From positions 1-30,469 of IMG/VR virus record IMGVR_UViG_3300042889_000113: DNA of 30,469 nucleotides, one strand, 5' to 3'. Shown here piece after piece: positions 24,446 to 30,291 of this stretch. Origin of the DNA: a virus. A program made the translations under genes and the position numbers. Every line of letters begins with the position of its first letter. Positions within the stretch are counted from its first letter, which is position 1. Under the pieces are notes generated by a model that was given only the letters and a program-made list of their open reading frames with translations, was not told the origin of the DNA and made no database searches.

Positions 24446-25642
24446 TTAGAATTGGGCCATGAAGTATGTTTTGGCGGTAGATGGGCCAGCTACGGCTGGA
24501 GCAGCGCTAGTCCATGCCCCAGCGCCATCAGAAGTCAACAAGTTACCTGCTGCTCCGGGGGCTGCAGTCCATGCTGGCGCGCCGCTTGAATTTGCCGTCA
24601 ATAACTGTCCAGTCGTGCCATTGGTTAAATACGCAGTTGTGCCTACTGAGGACTGATACACCACCGTATAGTTACCGCCACCAGCCAAGTTAGCTGCAGA
24701 GGACGAAGCTGGGCCCAGTGCCCAGCCAAGGTTTGAGCCGTCCCATAGAATAACAGAGCCTGCCACCGTAGGGGCTGCCAAGAACGTTGTCGCGCCTGCG
24801 CCTGTCTGGTAGGGGAATCTATTGACCCCGCCGCCTGCTAAGTTTGTAGCCGCGCCCGCTGTCAATGTAGACTGCGCCACGTATTGAGGAGCTGTAGCAC
24901 CAGCAGTAAGTACAAAGTTAGTTGTGCCAATCGGCAAGAATGTCGTTGTGCTGGCCGCGCTCTGATAAGGTAGTGAACCTGTTGCACCACCAGCAAGGTT
25001 AGTAGCCGTACCTACAGGAATAGTTGATGGTGCTACCCACTGAGGAGCTGAGCCTGTAGATGTCAGAACAAATGTGTTTGAGCCAATAGGCAGTTTGGTC
25101 AGTGATGTACCTGAAGCGTAGTACGGCAAATCACCAGCGGTATACGAGGCTTGGCCTGTACCGCCAGAAGTTGTAGGTAACGCAGTACCCAGTGCCAGCG
25201 TGGGCATGTAGTCCATCGCAACGCCAACGTCTGTACCATTGTTATAGAGCCAAGCTTTCCTGCCGTTGGGGATACTTACGCCGGTCTGACCAACAACCTT
25301 GACGGTAACCGCAAAACCACCTACTGAGTTGTTAAACACCAGATAGGGTTTGAAGATAGCTGGTACGTTAATTATTCCCGGAGCAGACAAGGTGGCCGTA
25401 ACGTTCAAAACAAACGCTCTGGCAACTTGATAAGCAGGATCATCAATCAGTGTATACGTAGCAACGTTAGCTGTGAAGTCGCCCGTAGCGCAGACAGCTG
25501 TACCAACAATCGCCTGCTCCAAACCCGATGCAGCAGAACTTGTGCTACCAAGGTTAGAGTTGGTAATAGAACCCCACACACCCGACTTATCGCCGGTGGT
25601 CATCAGCTCTATCTTTAGGTTAGCACTGTATAGACTTGGCAT
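24446..25642 (-). CDS. Tail fibre protein with three or four NLAGG-type repeats (398 aa)
   Basis: The start at 25642 has AAGGG upstream. Residues 1-145 form an N-terminal domain (MPSLYSANLKIELMTTGDKSGVWGS...), a common attachment domain in phage fibres. Residues 155-367 carry a repeat starting TSGGTG at 158 and NLAGG at 215, 268 and 318 (spacing about 50 residues), with (L/F)PYQ or LPYY, T..L/TTFL and APQ(W/Y)V in each unit. This G-G-T-G ... L-P-Y ... L-T pattern is typical of phage fibre shafts. The C-terminus ends KTYFMAQF. The repeats probably build an elongated trimeric shaft. Confidence 0.75.
   Translation of the reverse strand: MPSLYSANLKIELMTTGDKSGVWGSITNSNLGSTSSAASGLEQAIVGTAVCATGDFTANVATYTLIDDPAYQVARAFVLNVTATLSAPGIINVPAIFKPYLVFNNSVGGFAVTVKVVGQTGVSIPNGRKAWLYNNGTDVGVAMDYMPTLALGTALPTTSGGTGQASYTAGDLPYYASGTSLTKLPIGSNTFVLTSTGSAPQWVAPSTIPVGTATNLAGGATGSLPYQSAASTTTFLPIGTTNFVLTAGATAPQYVAQSTLTAGAATNLAGGGVNRFPYQTGAGATTFLAAPTVAGSVILWDGSNLGWALGPASSSAANLAGGGNYTVVYQSSVGTTAYLTNGTTGQLLTANSSGAPAWTAAPGAAGNLLTSDGAGAWTSAAPAVAGPSTAKTYFMAQF
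24542..25171 (-). repeat. Tail-fibre shaft repeats (about 50-residue units)
   Basis: Repeat units inside the 398-aa fibre gene, starting at residues 158, 215, 268 and 318. Each encodes a Gly-rich turn (TSGGTG or NLAGG), a PYQ/PYY motif and an L-T-x-x-G-x-A-P segment. DNA identity is moderate, so these can recombine and change fibre length. Confidence 0.65.
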
Positions 25643-25651
25643 GATCTACCC

Positions 25652-26086
25652 TTAATATGAACTGCGGATCAGCGCTGTTGTTGACGTATTGGCAGGCATT
25701 GTGATCGTGAAGTTGGATGACGTTTTGTCACTTCCAAAGTCTAACACCGCAATAGAGGGCTTGCCTACTACTGAGTCGTTATAGATCAATGCGCACCGTG
25801 CCGTAATTGTGCCAGTCCACGAGACGTTTGGGAAGCCCACATACGCTGTTGCATCAGATAAAGAGGACGAAACAGTTACCGGCGTTAGGATCGCTCCACC
25901 CGGTGAGTACGGTGCTGCGCCCGATGTTGCTGATACTTCGTTTAAACTCGAATACGCTGTGGTATCCGCATTCAGGTTGGCGTTCGCCGTGTACAAGGCA
26001 ATCTTGATAACGTCTGTGGTAAGCGCATGTATACCTTGGTACAACTCCGCTTTGAAACTTGTGGTTTGGGTCTGAACTATGCTCAT
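25652..26086 (-). CDS. Tail-region structural protein (144 aa)
   Basis: The ATG at 26086 overlaps the stop of the upstream adaptor gene as ATGA. Features: KAELYQGIHALTTDVIKIALYTANANLNADTTAYSS near the start, PYSPGGAILTPV, then ALIYNDSV and VLDFGSDKTSSNFTITMP near the end. I recognise this pattern (IALYT..A.L...T.AY....E, followed by LDFG.DK.S) as a recurrent small protein beside phage fibre and connector genes. It is probably a beta-sandwich virion or fibre-attachment protein. No catalytic residues are visible. Confidence 0.7.
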   Translation of the reverse strand: MSIVQTQTTSFKAELYQGIHALTTDVIKIALYTANANLNADTTAYSSLNEVSATSGAAPYSPGGAILTPVTVSSSLSDATAYVGFPNVSWTGTITARCALIYNDSVVGKPSIAVLDFGSDKTSSNFTITMPANTSTTALIRSSY

Positions 26087-26745
26087 TGCGGTGTGACCCT
26101 TGATTCAAAGCGGTAGGTATCTGTTTGCTGTTTGCCATCGCCCAAGTTCTTCAAGAGTGCCAATGCTTCCATATACTTTTGATTGTACAAAGCGGTCAAA
26201 TCTTGCTCACCCTTCATGTAGGTGTTAGCTTCAACCAGTGTCCCATACAACAGCACAGAGCTAAAGTTAGTACTCAGCCATGTAGTAGTCGCAGTAACAA
26301 TTGACTCAGGCATGATGAAATAACTAAGGTCTGTTACGAATGCAGCACTAGGGGTAGGCCCAAGAATAAACTGCAACGTAGTTACAGGCGAAGATGGGCC
26401 GTTGATTGCGTAGTACTTTGGAACCCCAGTAGTAGCTGGATTAGGGTACGCCTCTTGCATGAACGCGGGGTCTTTGTTAAGCAAGTAAACGTAGTTCCCA
26501 CTGCCATCAACTACAGCAAACGAATACACAGCCAAAAAGTCTGTGGGCGCATTAAACGTTTCCACATTTGGTGTTAGCGCTGTAGTCGATGTTTTACGTA
26601 AATTGGGTAGCGACACTGAGTTATAGATGCGCTGCTCCGCCTGCTGAATCATGGTGTTCATGTCAGTCGTGTCGAAGGTGTTCTGCGTGTAATCAGATAC
26701 CGCAGTCACCAATTGGGAGTAAGTCAGCGCACCTAGTGTTGCCAT
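26083..26745 (-). CDS. Putative head-tail adaptor protein (220 aa)
   Basis: The start at 26745 has TGAGG upstream. The N-terminus (YSQLVTAVSDYTQNTFDTTDMNTMIQQAEQRIYNSV...LPNLRK) resembles SU10-type phage adaptor proteins, with a helical DYTQN...AE.RIYN segment followed by beta strands (TFNAPTDFLAVYSF, PKYYAINGP) and a C-terminal helical hairpin (YMKGEQDLTALYNQKYMEALALLKNLG). Adaptors form a ring below the portal and above the nozzle. The neighbouring 230-aa protein is a second candidate connector, so both head-completion rings may be here. Confidence 0.65.
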   Translation of the reverse strand: MATLGALTYSQLVTAVSDYTQNTFDTTDMNTMIQQAEQRIYNSVSLPNLRKTSTTALTPNVETFNAPTDFLAVYSFAVVDGSGNYVYLLNKDPAFMQEAYPNPATTGVPKYYAINGPSSPVTTLQFILGPTPSAAFVTDLSYFIMPESIVTATTTWLSTNFSSVLLYGTLVEANTYMKGEQDLTALYNQKYMEALALLKNLGDGKQQTDTYRFESRVTPQ

Positions 26746-26752
26746 ATAAACC

Positions 26753-27025
26753 TCAAGCCATAGGGCCGCGAGACATCACGCCTTTGGTAGCGCACCCAGT
26801 ACCGCGCATCTTAATACCGCTGGTTTTAGGCTGCTCTCTGCCTTGTGAGTTGTTGTACATGCCAACACTCATGCGCGGCTGCATAGCTGCCAAACTTTCA
26901 AGGCCAGAATCTTTACCGGGGTTGGAAGAGATTGGCATTTTTTTGCCGGTCATGGTGTGAGGCTCCGCATAAACGTCGGCGTCACCAACTTCTTTACCCA
27001 TTATCTTTTTGCTGTATGTAGCCAT
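26753..27025 (-). CDS. Small basic phage protein with RGTGCATKG C-terminal motif (90 aa)
   Basis: I choose the ATG at 27025 (MATYSKKIMGKEVGDADVYAEPHTM) because GGAGG lies five bases upstream. Positively charged and probably disordered: PISSNPGKDSGLESLAAMQ, SVGMYNNSQ, then GIKMRGTGCATKGVMSRGPMA at the end. The terminal G-x-A-T-K-G matches motifs in other small proteins of this arm. It overlaps or abuts the 61-aa gene upstream. No function is known to me; with connector genes on both sides, an auxiliary virion role is likely. Confidence 0.6.
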   Translation of the reverse strand: MATYSKKIMGKEVGDADVYAEPHTMTGKKMPISSNPGKDSGLESLAAMQPRMSVGMYNNSQGREQPKTSGIKMRGTGCATKGVMSRGPMA

Positions 27026-27026
27026 A

Positions 27027-27212
27027 TTAGCCTCCACTTTGGTTGTTTACGCGTGCCATGTTGCGACCGACTTTCATCATCGCTTCGCTTTTCACGCCAG
27101 ATGCTTTTTTGCCGCCCTTATCAGTGCCTTTTGTAGGGCCGCTGTTTGCCATAACTTGCACATTGGTTTTACCCTTTTTTGCAACGCCGTCGGCTGATTT
27201 TGTGTATGCCAT
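27027..27212 (-). CDS. Small basic phage protein with ADGVAKKGKT motif (61 aa)
   Basis: The start at 27212 has AGGAG upstream. The protein begins MAYTKSADGVAKKGKTNVQ, then NSGPTKGTDKGGKKASGVK and EAMMKVGRNMARVNNQ. It is strongly basic, without hydrophobic segments. The N-terminal ADGVAKKGKT is the same motif that ends its neighbours. VGRN.AR..NQ is a phrase I associate with small phage proteins of this kind. The stop is two bases before the next start. Confidence 0.6.
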   Translation of the reverse strand: MAYTKSADGVAKKGKTNVQVMANSGPTKGTDKGGKKASGVKSEAMMKVGRNMARVNNQSGG

Positions 27213-27222
27213 GATTAGCTCC

Positions 27223-27606
27223 TTAAGATATGGTTACTGTACCAACAATTGCCCTAGAAACCAAGTAGTTTGGTGTTAGAACTGTATCAAAACTGCTGGC
27301 ACCACCAACTGGATTCCAGCCCCATTGAATATCTCGACTACCGCCTGTTAAATTGCCAGATGTGTTAACACCTGCAGTCACATACGTTGTGTCCCTACGC
27401 GGGTTGCGTACAGCTTGTGGGTCGTCTACTGGGTACATACCCAACTGCAACTGCGGCTGATCGGGATCCCAACAAGCGTTACACACAAGCAAATCGTACG
27501 TCTTGGTCTTAATGATTTCTTTGCGCAAAACAGTTAATTTGAACCTAAAGCCGCAGCGATCGCACATGGCGATACTGTTCTTACCGGATGCAAAACGATT
27601 GCCCAT
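27223..27606 (-). CDS. Zinc-knuckle protein with two CxxC pairs (127 aa)
   Basis: The start at 27606 lacks a strong Shine-Dalgarno. Residues 15-18 (CDRC) and 42-45 (CNAC) give two CxxC pairs separated by a basic beta-hairpin region (FRFKLTVLRKEIIKTKTYDLLVC), a zinc-ribbon layout. The segment DPDQPQLQLGMYPVDDPQAVRNPRRD that follows is a highly conserved-looking stretch I recall from phage genomes beside connector genes. The C-terminal part is Gly/Asn/Thr/Val rich and probably beta. The basic ribbon suggests nucleic-acid or protein binding in virion assembly. Function is unassigned. Confidence 0.7.
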   Translation of the reverse strand: MGNRFASGKNSIAMCDRCGFRFKLTVLRKEIIKTKTYDLLVCNACWDPDQPQLQLGMYPVDDPQAVRNPRRDTTYVTAGVNTSGNLTGGSRDIQWGWNPVGGASSFDTVLTPNYLVSRAIVGTVTIS

Positions 27607-27616
27607 TTACGTACCA

Positions 27617-28309
27617 CTAGCTTATAAACATCTGGCGCGGCACAAAACGTACAGCCGCCTTTTCACGATCTTCCGTGGACGCTAACTCCCAAGCCTCATC
27701 ATACTGCTGTTTTAGTACGGGTAAACGCTCGGCCCCATTGGGAACCTTTAAGGCTAAGTAATACGCCAAGCCCGCTACCATGCAGGGCAAGAACCGGAAC
27801 GGGACATCCATTGTGTTTACACCAGTCCCTGCGTCGTCAATACGGCGCAAACGCCAGTACACAAACGTATAGGTCTGCGAGTTGTCTGGAACGGGCCAAA
27901 CGGTAATCGTGGGGATTTCCTGACGGCGCTCAATCCACACTTGAATAGGACGGGCTTGCTGCAACTTGTTTGGGATCGTTGCGTAAGTAGAAACACTAAT
28001 ACGCGTAATGGTCAAGTCCGCTTGTGTTGATGCGTTTCCCGCACCTGTGCGAATCACATGTTCAATCAAGTCTACTGTATCTGCAGGTAGGTTGTATGTA
28101 GCGGTACCGGGAACGAGGGGGATCGTCCCTTGCTCAAACGTCCACATGTTCAAACCACGGTTAGCCCAGTCTGCAAACAAAAGGTTTAAAGACCTACGCG
28201 CAGTGCGCAAGTCGTAGCCTGTGCGCATCTCAGAACCAGCACGCTCAAACGCTTCCTCAACGATCTCCGTGAGGTCAAGATTAAATGCAGTGGTTCCTGA
28301 GATGGCCAT
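27617..28309 (-). CDS. Putative head-tail connector / tail tubular-type protein (230 aa)
   Basis: The ATG at 28309 overlaps the upstream TAA by one base. The N-terminal motif (LTEIVEEAFERAGSEMRTGYDLRTARRSLNLLFADWANRG) with NMWTFEQGTIPLVPGTATYNLP is the signature of a widespread class of short-tailed-phage connector proteins (T7 gp11/P22 gp4-like role). The middle is beta-rich (WIERRQEIPTITVWPVPDN), the end helical with LPVLKQQYDEAWELASTEDREK. Together with the 220-aa adaptor it would form the rings linking portal to tail. The family is recognised by pattern only. Confidence 0.65.
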   Translation of the reverse strand: MAISGTTAFNLDLTEIVEEAFERAGSEMRTGYDLRTARRSLNLLFADWANRGLNMWTFEQGTIPLVPGTATYNLPADTVDLIEHVIRTGAGNASTQADLTITRISVSTYATIPNKLQQARPIQVWIERRQEIPTITVWPVPDNSQTYTFVYWRLRRIDDAGTGVNTMDVPFRFLPCMVAGLAYYLALKVPNGAERLPVLKQQYDEAWELASTEDREKAAVRFVPRQMFIS

Positions 28310-28542
28310 TATCTAAATCCTGCTGTTTTCTTTGCTATCGTTTTTGGTTGCGCTACGAATTGTTTTCCGGCTTTTTTGCCAGCACGTTTAGCTTTAGTAG
28401 TTGCAGCGTACTCACTAGGGCTAAGACTCTTAATCGCAGCTTCTGGAAGGTACCGCTCACCTGTTTTACTAGACGGCTTTCCACTCTTGGTACGCCATTT
28501 CTGGTCGCCCCAATCTTTAAGGGATTGCTGCGGCGCTTTCAT
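28309..28542 (-). CDS. Small basic protein, QSLKDWGDQKWRTKSGK type (77 aa); candidate C-terminal half of a split protein
   Basis: I choose the ATG at 28542 (MKAPQQSLKDWGDQKWRTK), just beyond the upstream stop (TAG at 28546-28544); a GTG at 28563 is possible but would overlap that gene. The sequence is rich in Lys and Ser: KWRTKSGKPSSKTGERYLP, AIKSLSPSEYAATTKAKRAGKK and KQFVAQPKTIAKKTAGFR. This WRTKSGK ... ERYLP ... SPSEYAATT ... AKR series is a recurrent small basic phage protein. It reads like the second half of a bacterial protein whose first half resembles the preceding gene (28544-28831). It is probably nucleic-acid associated or a virion accessory; function is not known. Confidence 0.65.
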   Translation of the reverse strand: MKAPQQSLKDWGDQKWRTKSGKPSSKTGERYLPEAAIKSLSPSEYAATTKAKRAGKKAGKQFVAQPKTIAKKTAGFR

Positions 28543-28543
28543 A

Positions 28544-28831
28544 CTAGTCTTTGTACCCACCACCTGCGGCTTTATACCGTTTAGCCATGACCTGCGCTTT
28601 ACGCGCTGACCACTGACCCGCGCCAGTACCTACGATGGCAGCAGCTTTAACGCTGTTGAAAATCCGTTTACGTAAACCGGGCTTGGTATAGTTACCAGCT
28701 TCGTTCACTTTAGATTTTACTGCCCCACCCTCTTTGTACTGGGTAAAGTCAGTGTCATCCCTTCGGGCAGTCTTCTTACCCTTGGGCATCTTAGAGGGGG
28801 AGATGTCTCCCATACCACGGCTAGCCATCAT
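28544..28831 (-). CDS. Small basic protein, GQWSARKAQ type (95 aa); candidate N-terminal half of a split protein
   Basis: The start at 28831 overlaps the upstream stop as ATGA; a second ATG at 28828 is equally possible. MASRGMGDISPSKMPKGKKTARR is a basic head; QYKEGGAVKSKVNEAGNYTKPGLRKRIFNSVK leads to GTGAGQWSARKAQVMAKRYKAAGGGYKD at the end. The KPGLRKR ... GQWSARKAQ ... GGGYK core is one I recall in bacterial proteins (DUF5872-like), where it is followed by a second domain like that of the next gene. It carries a KEGG motif (G-G at residues 36-37), matching others in this arm. Confidence 0.65.
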   Translation of the reverse strand: MMASRGMGDISPSKMPKGKKTARRDDTDFTQYKEGGAVKSKVNEAGNYTKPGLRKRIFNSVKAAAIVGTGAGQWSARKAQVMAKRYKAAGGGYKD

Positions 28832-28905
28832 ACGAATTTACCCCGCGTTTTGCCTTTGGTGCAGCAGCCATCAGCACGACTAGAAACAGAGCCACCTTTA
28901 GCTTT
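28828..28905 (-). repeat. Duplicated C-terminal tail (copy A)
   Basis: This codes the last 25 residues of the 90-aa protein (AKGGSVSSRADG.., KGKTRGKFV). It matches copy B (29104-29181) at protein level, and the DNA is also similar (for example CCATCAGCACG...CTAGAA in both). Confidence 0.7.
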
Positions 28906-29100
28906 TTTGCTTACGGATGCGCCGTCAACGTCTTGCGGTACAGGCATGCCTTCACGAAAGACTGAATCTTTAGGCGCAGTCTTCTTAGGGGCTGGAGTCT
29001 TGGGCGCTGGCTTTTTAGCCGCTGGCTTTTTAGAAGCCGGTGCGCCTTCGGGATCCATGGGCGGTTGCCCCATTTCAGCAGTGTAGACTGGATCGGCCAT
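28828..29100 (-). CDS. H1-like Lys/Pro/Ala-rich protein with SSRADGCCTKGKTRG tail (90 aa)
   Basis: The start at 29100 is four bases from the upstream stop; there is no strong Shine-Dalgarno. An acidic start (MADPVYTAEMGQPPMDPEG) is followed by Lys/Pro/Ala repeats (KKPAAKKPAPKTPAPKK), a short linker (SVFREGMPVPQDVDG) and the tail KAKGGSVSSRADGCCTKGKTRGKFV. The tail is nearly identical to that of the next gene upstream. The composition resembles histone H1 tails, so nucleic-acid condensation or capsid packaging is possible. Confidence 0.6.
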   Translation of the reverse strand: MADPVYTAEMGQPPMDPEGAPASKKPAAKKPAPKTPAPKKTAPKDSVFREGMPVPQDVDGASVSKKAKGGSVSSRADGCCTKGKTRGKFV

Positions 29101-29103
29101 GGC

Positions 29104-29181
29104 TTAGCACATCTTCCCGCGAGTCTTACCTTTGGTGGCAATACCATCAGCACGGCTAGAAGCGGAGCCGCCATTTTTCAT
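29104..29181 (-). repeat. Duplicated C-terminal tail (copy B)
   Basis: This codes the last 25 residues of the 139-aa protein (KNGGSASSRADG.., KGKTRGKMC) and is the partner of copy A at 28828-28905. Both lie at the gene 3' end, so the tail, not the whole gene, looks like the unit that was copied or conserved. Confidence 0.7.
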
Positions 29182-29523
29182 ACCAAAAGCGGAGCGTAGG
29201 CGCTGGCTAACTGAACGTGTATCAGTTGTGCTACCAGACTTAGCGCGATCACGGCTCATCTTCATGCGCTCAGACAAAGACATTTTGGTCTCGTCAACAG
29301 GGGCTGCTTTAGCGGCGGGTTTAGACTCAGACTTAGCAGCGGGCTTAGCAGCGGCTTTAGGTTTGGGGGCAGCTTTAGGCGTAGCTTTTGCCGTTTCGGA
29401 AGTACCAGAATCGCCAAACTCTTTAGCGTTGGGGTTTGACAACATACCCTCTGTGCTTTTGTTTGCTGCTTCTTCGGCATCCATTTCAACCGCACTACCA
29501 TTTTCACCGTTATAACGTTTCAT
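29104..29523 (-). CDS. Lys/Ala-rich protein with SSRADGIATKGKTRGK tail (139 aa)
   Basis: The start at 29523 has AAGGAG upstream. MKRYNGENGSAVEMDAEEAANKS is a short acidic head, followed by an Ala/Lys/Pro-rich linker (about residues 49-75), a charged segment (KMSLSERMKMSRDRAKSGS) and the end SVSQRLRSAFGMKNGGSASSRADGIATKGKTRGKMC. The tail matches the downstream 28828-29100 gene, an evident duplication. It is probably disordered and basic. Virion or assembly accessory is the simplest reading. Function is not known. Confidence 0.6.
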   Translation of the reverse strand: MKRYNGENGSAVEMDAEEAANKSTEGMLSNPNAKEFGDSGTSETAKATPKAAPKPKAAAKPAAKSESKPAAKAAPVDETKMSLSERMKMSRDRAKSGSTTDTRSVSQRLRSAFGMKNGGSASSRADGIATKGKTRGKMC

Positions 29524-29533
29524 GTTTAGCTCC

Positions 29534-30052
29534 TTAGCAGGCTTTGCCGCCCATTTTCATCTTGACCATTGTGCCTTTGGTTTTACCCTTAGACGCAACA
29601 CCATTTGGTGTTTTACCGGTTTTTACAGCACTCATCTTAGACGGGGCCATGCCACCGTTTTTCATGCCAGCATGAGCCTTAGACGCTGATGCAGAAGCAT
29701 GCGCTTTTAGGGAAGAGGATATGCCGCCGTTTTTCATTGCGCCTTTACCGTCACCAATAAAAGCGGGTTTACCGTCTTTCATAGGCATGCCGCCATTAGC
29801 CATTTTCTTTGTAGCCATAGTATCACCACCTTTTTTCATTAATGACATCTTCCCATGAAGTGTCTTAGGTTTATTAACTTTTTGAAGGTCGGGACGGGCT
29901 GCATTTGAACCCTTACCAAACTTCATGCCCTTGCTCTTCTCACTAAACTCTTTTGCAACCCCTACGGGGATATTAGCTTGTTTTGCAAACGCTGGGTTAT
30001 TGGCCGCAGCATCCATAAATTTCTTTTGTTTTTCACTTACTGCTGGCATCAT
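29534..30052 (-). CDS. DUF3008-like N-terminus with Met/Lys/Gly-rich 'GG' repeats (172 aa)
   Basis: The start at 30052 overlaps the upstream stop as ATGA. Residues 1-45 (MMPAVSEKQKKFMDAAANNPAFAK..., PVGVAKEFSEKSKGMKFG) resemble the short DUF3008-type proteins found in phages and bacteria. The rest is low complexity: MKKGG, KKMANGGMPM, GAMKNGGISSS, AGMKNGGMAPSKMS, then GVASKGKTKGTMVKMKMGGKAC. It thus carries at least five GG motifs and the KGKT(R/K)G tag shared with other proteins of this arm. Likely disordered and basic. Confidence 0.65.
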   Translation of the reverse strand: MMPAVSEKQKKFMDAAANNPAFAKQANIPVGVAKEFSEKSKGMKFGKGSNAARPDLQKVNKPKTLHGKMSLMKKGGDTMATKKMANGGMPMKDGKPAFIGDGKGAMKNGGISSSLKAHASASASKAHAGMKNGGMAPSKMSAVKTGKTPNGVASKGKTKGTMVKMKMGGKAC

Positions 30053-30291
30053 CGCCCCGCTTGAATAAGCTGGTCAATTTTTGCTTCCAGCCTGTTAAAA
30101 CGTTGGTCAATGTGGTCAGTAATTCTTTGCACTTCTGCGTTAGTCGTGTAATCACGGGCTATCTCCTCACGGGTTTTGTTGAGCAGAATATCAAGGCGTT
30201 TGAGTTCATTAAACTTTTCCTTGGCGACGAAGGTCAGCAGCCCCGTAAACAGGGTTAACGCTGCTGTCCAGATAGTGTTGATGTCTAGCAT
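30049..30291 (-). CDS. Small membrane protein with coiled coil (80 aa)
   Basis: The ATG at 30291 overlaps the stop of the upstream gene (TAG 30287-30285). One transmembrane segment (IWTAALTLFTGLLTFVAKEKF, about residues 6-25) is followed by a charged helix (ELKRLDILLNKTREEIARDYTTNAEVQRITDHIDQRFNRLEAKIDQLIQ). This TM-plus-coil layout resembles small phage accessory membrane proteins such as holin- or Rz-like ones; its place beside head/connector genes, away from the lysis cassette, is unusual. Function is not known. Confidence 0.55.
   Translation of the reverse strand: MLDINTIWTAALTLFTGLLTFVAKEKFNELKRLDILLNKTREEIARDYTTNAEVQRITDHIDQRFNRLEAKIDQLIQAGR

Noticed and set aside
28309-28831. Programmed frameshift fusing the two small genes
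   Set aside because: No slippery heptamer is seen at the junction; simple stop and restart at 28542 is enough.
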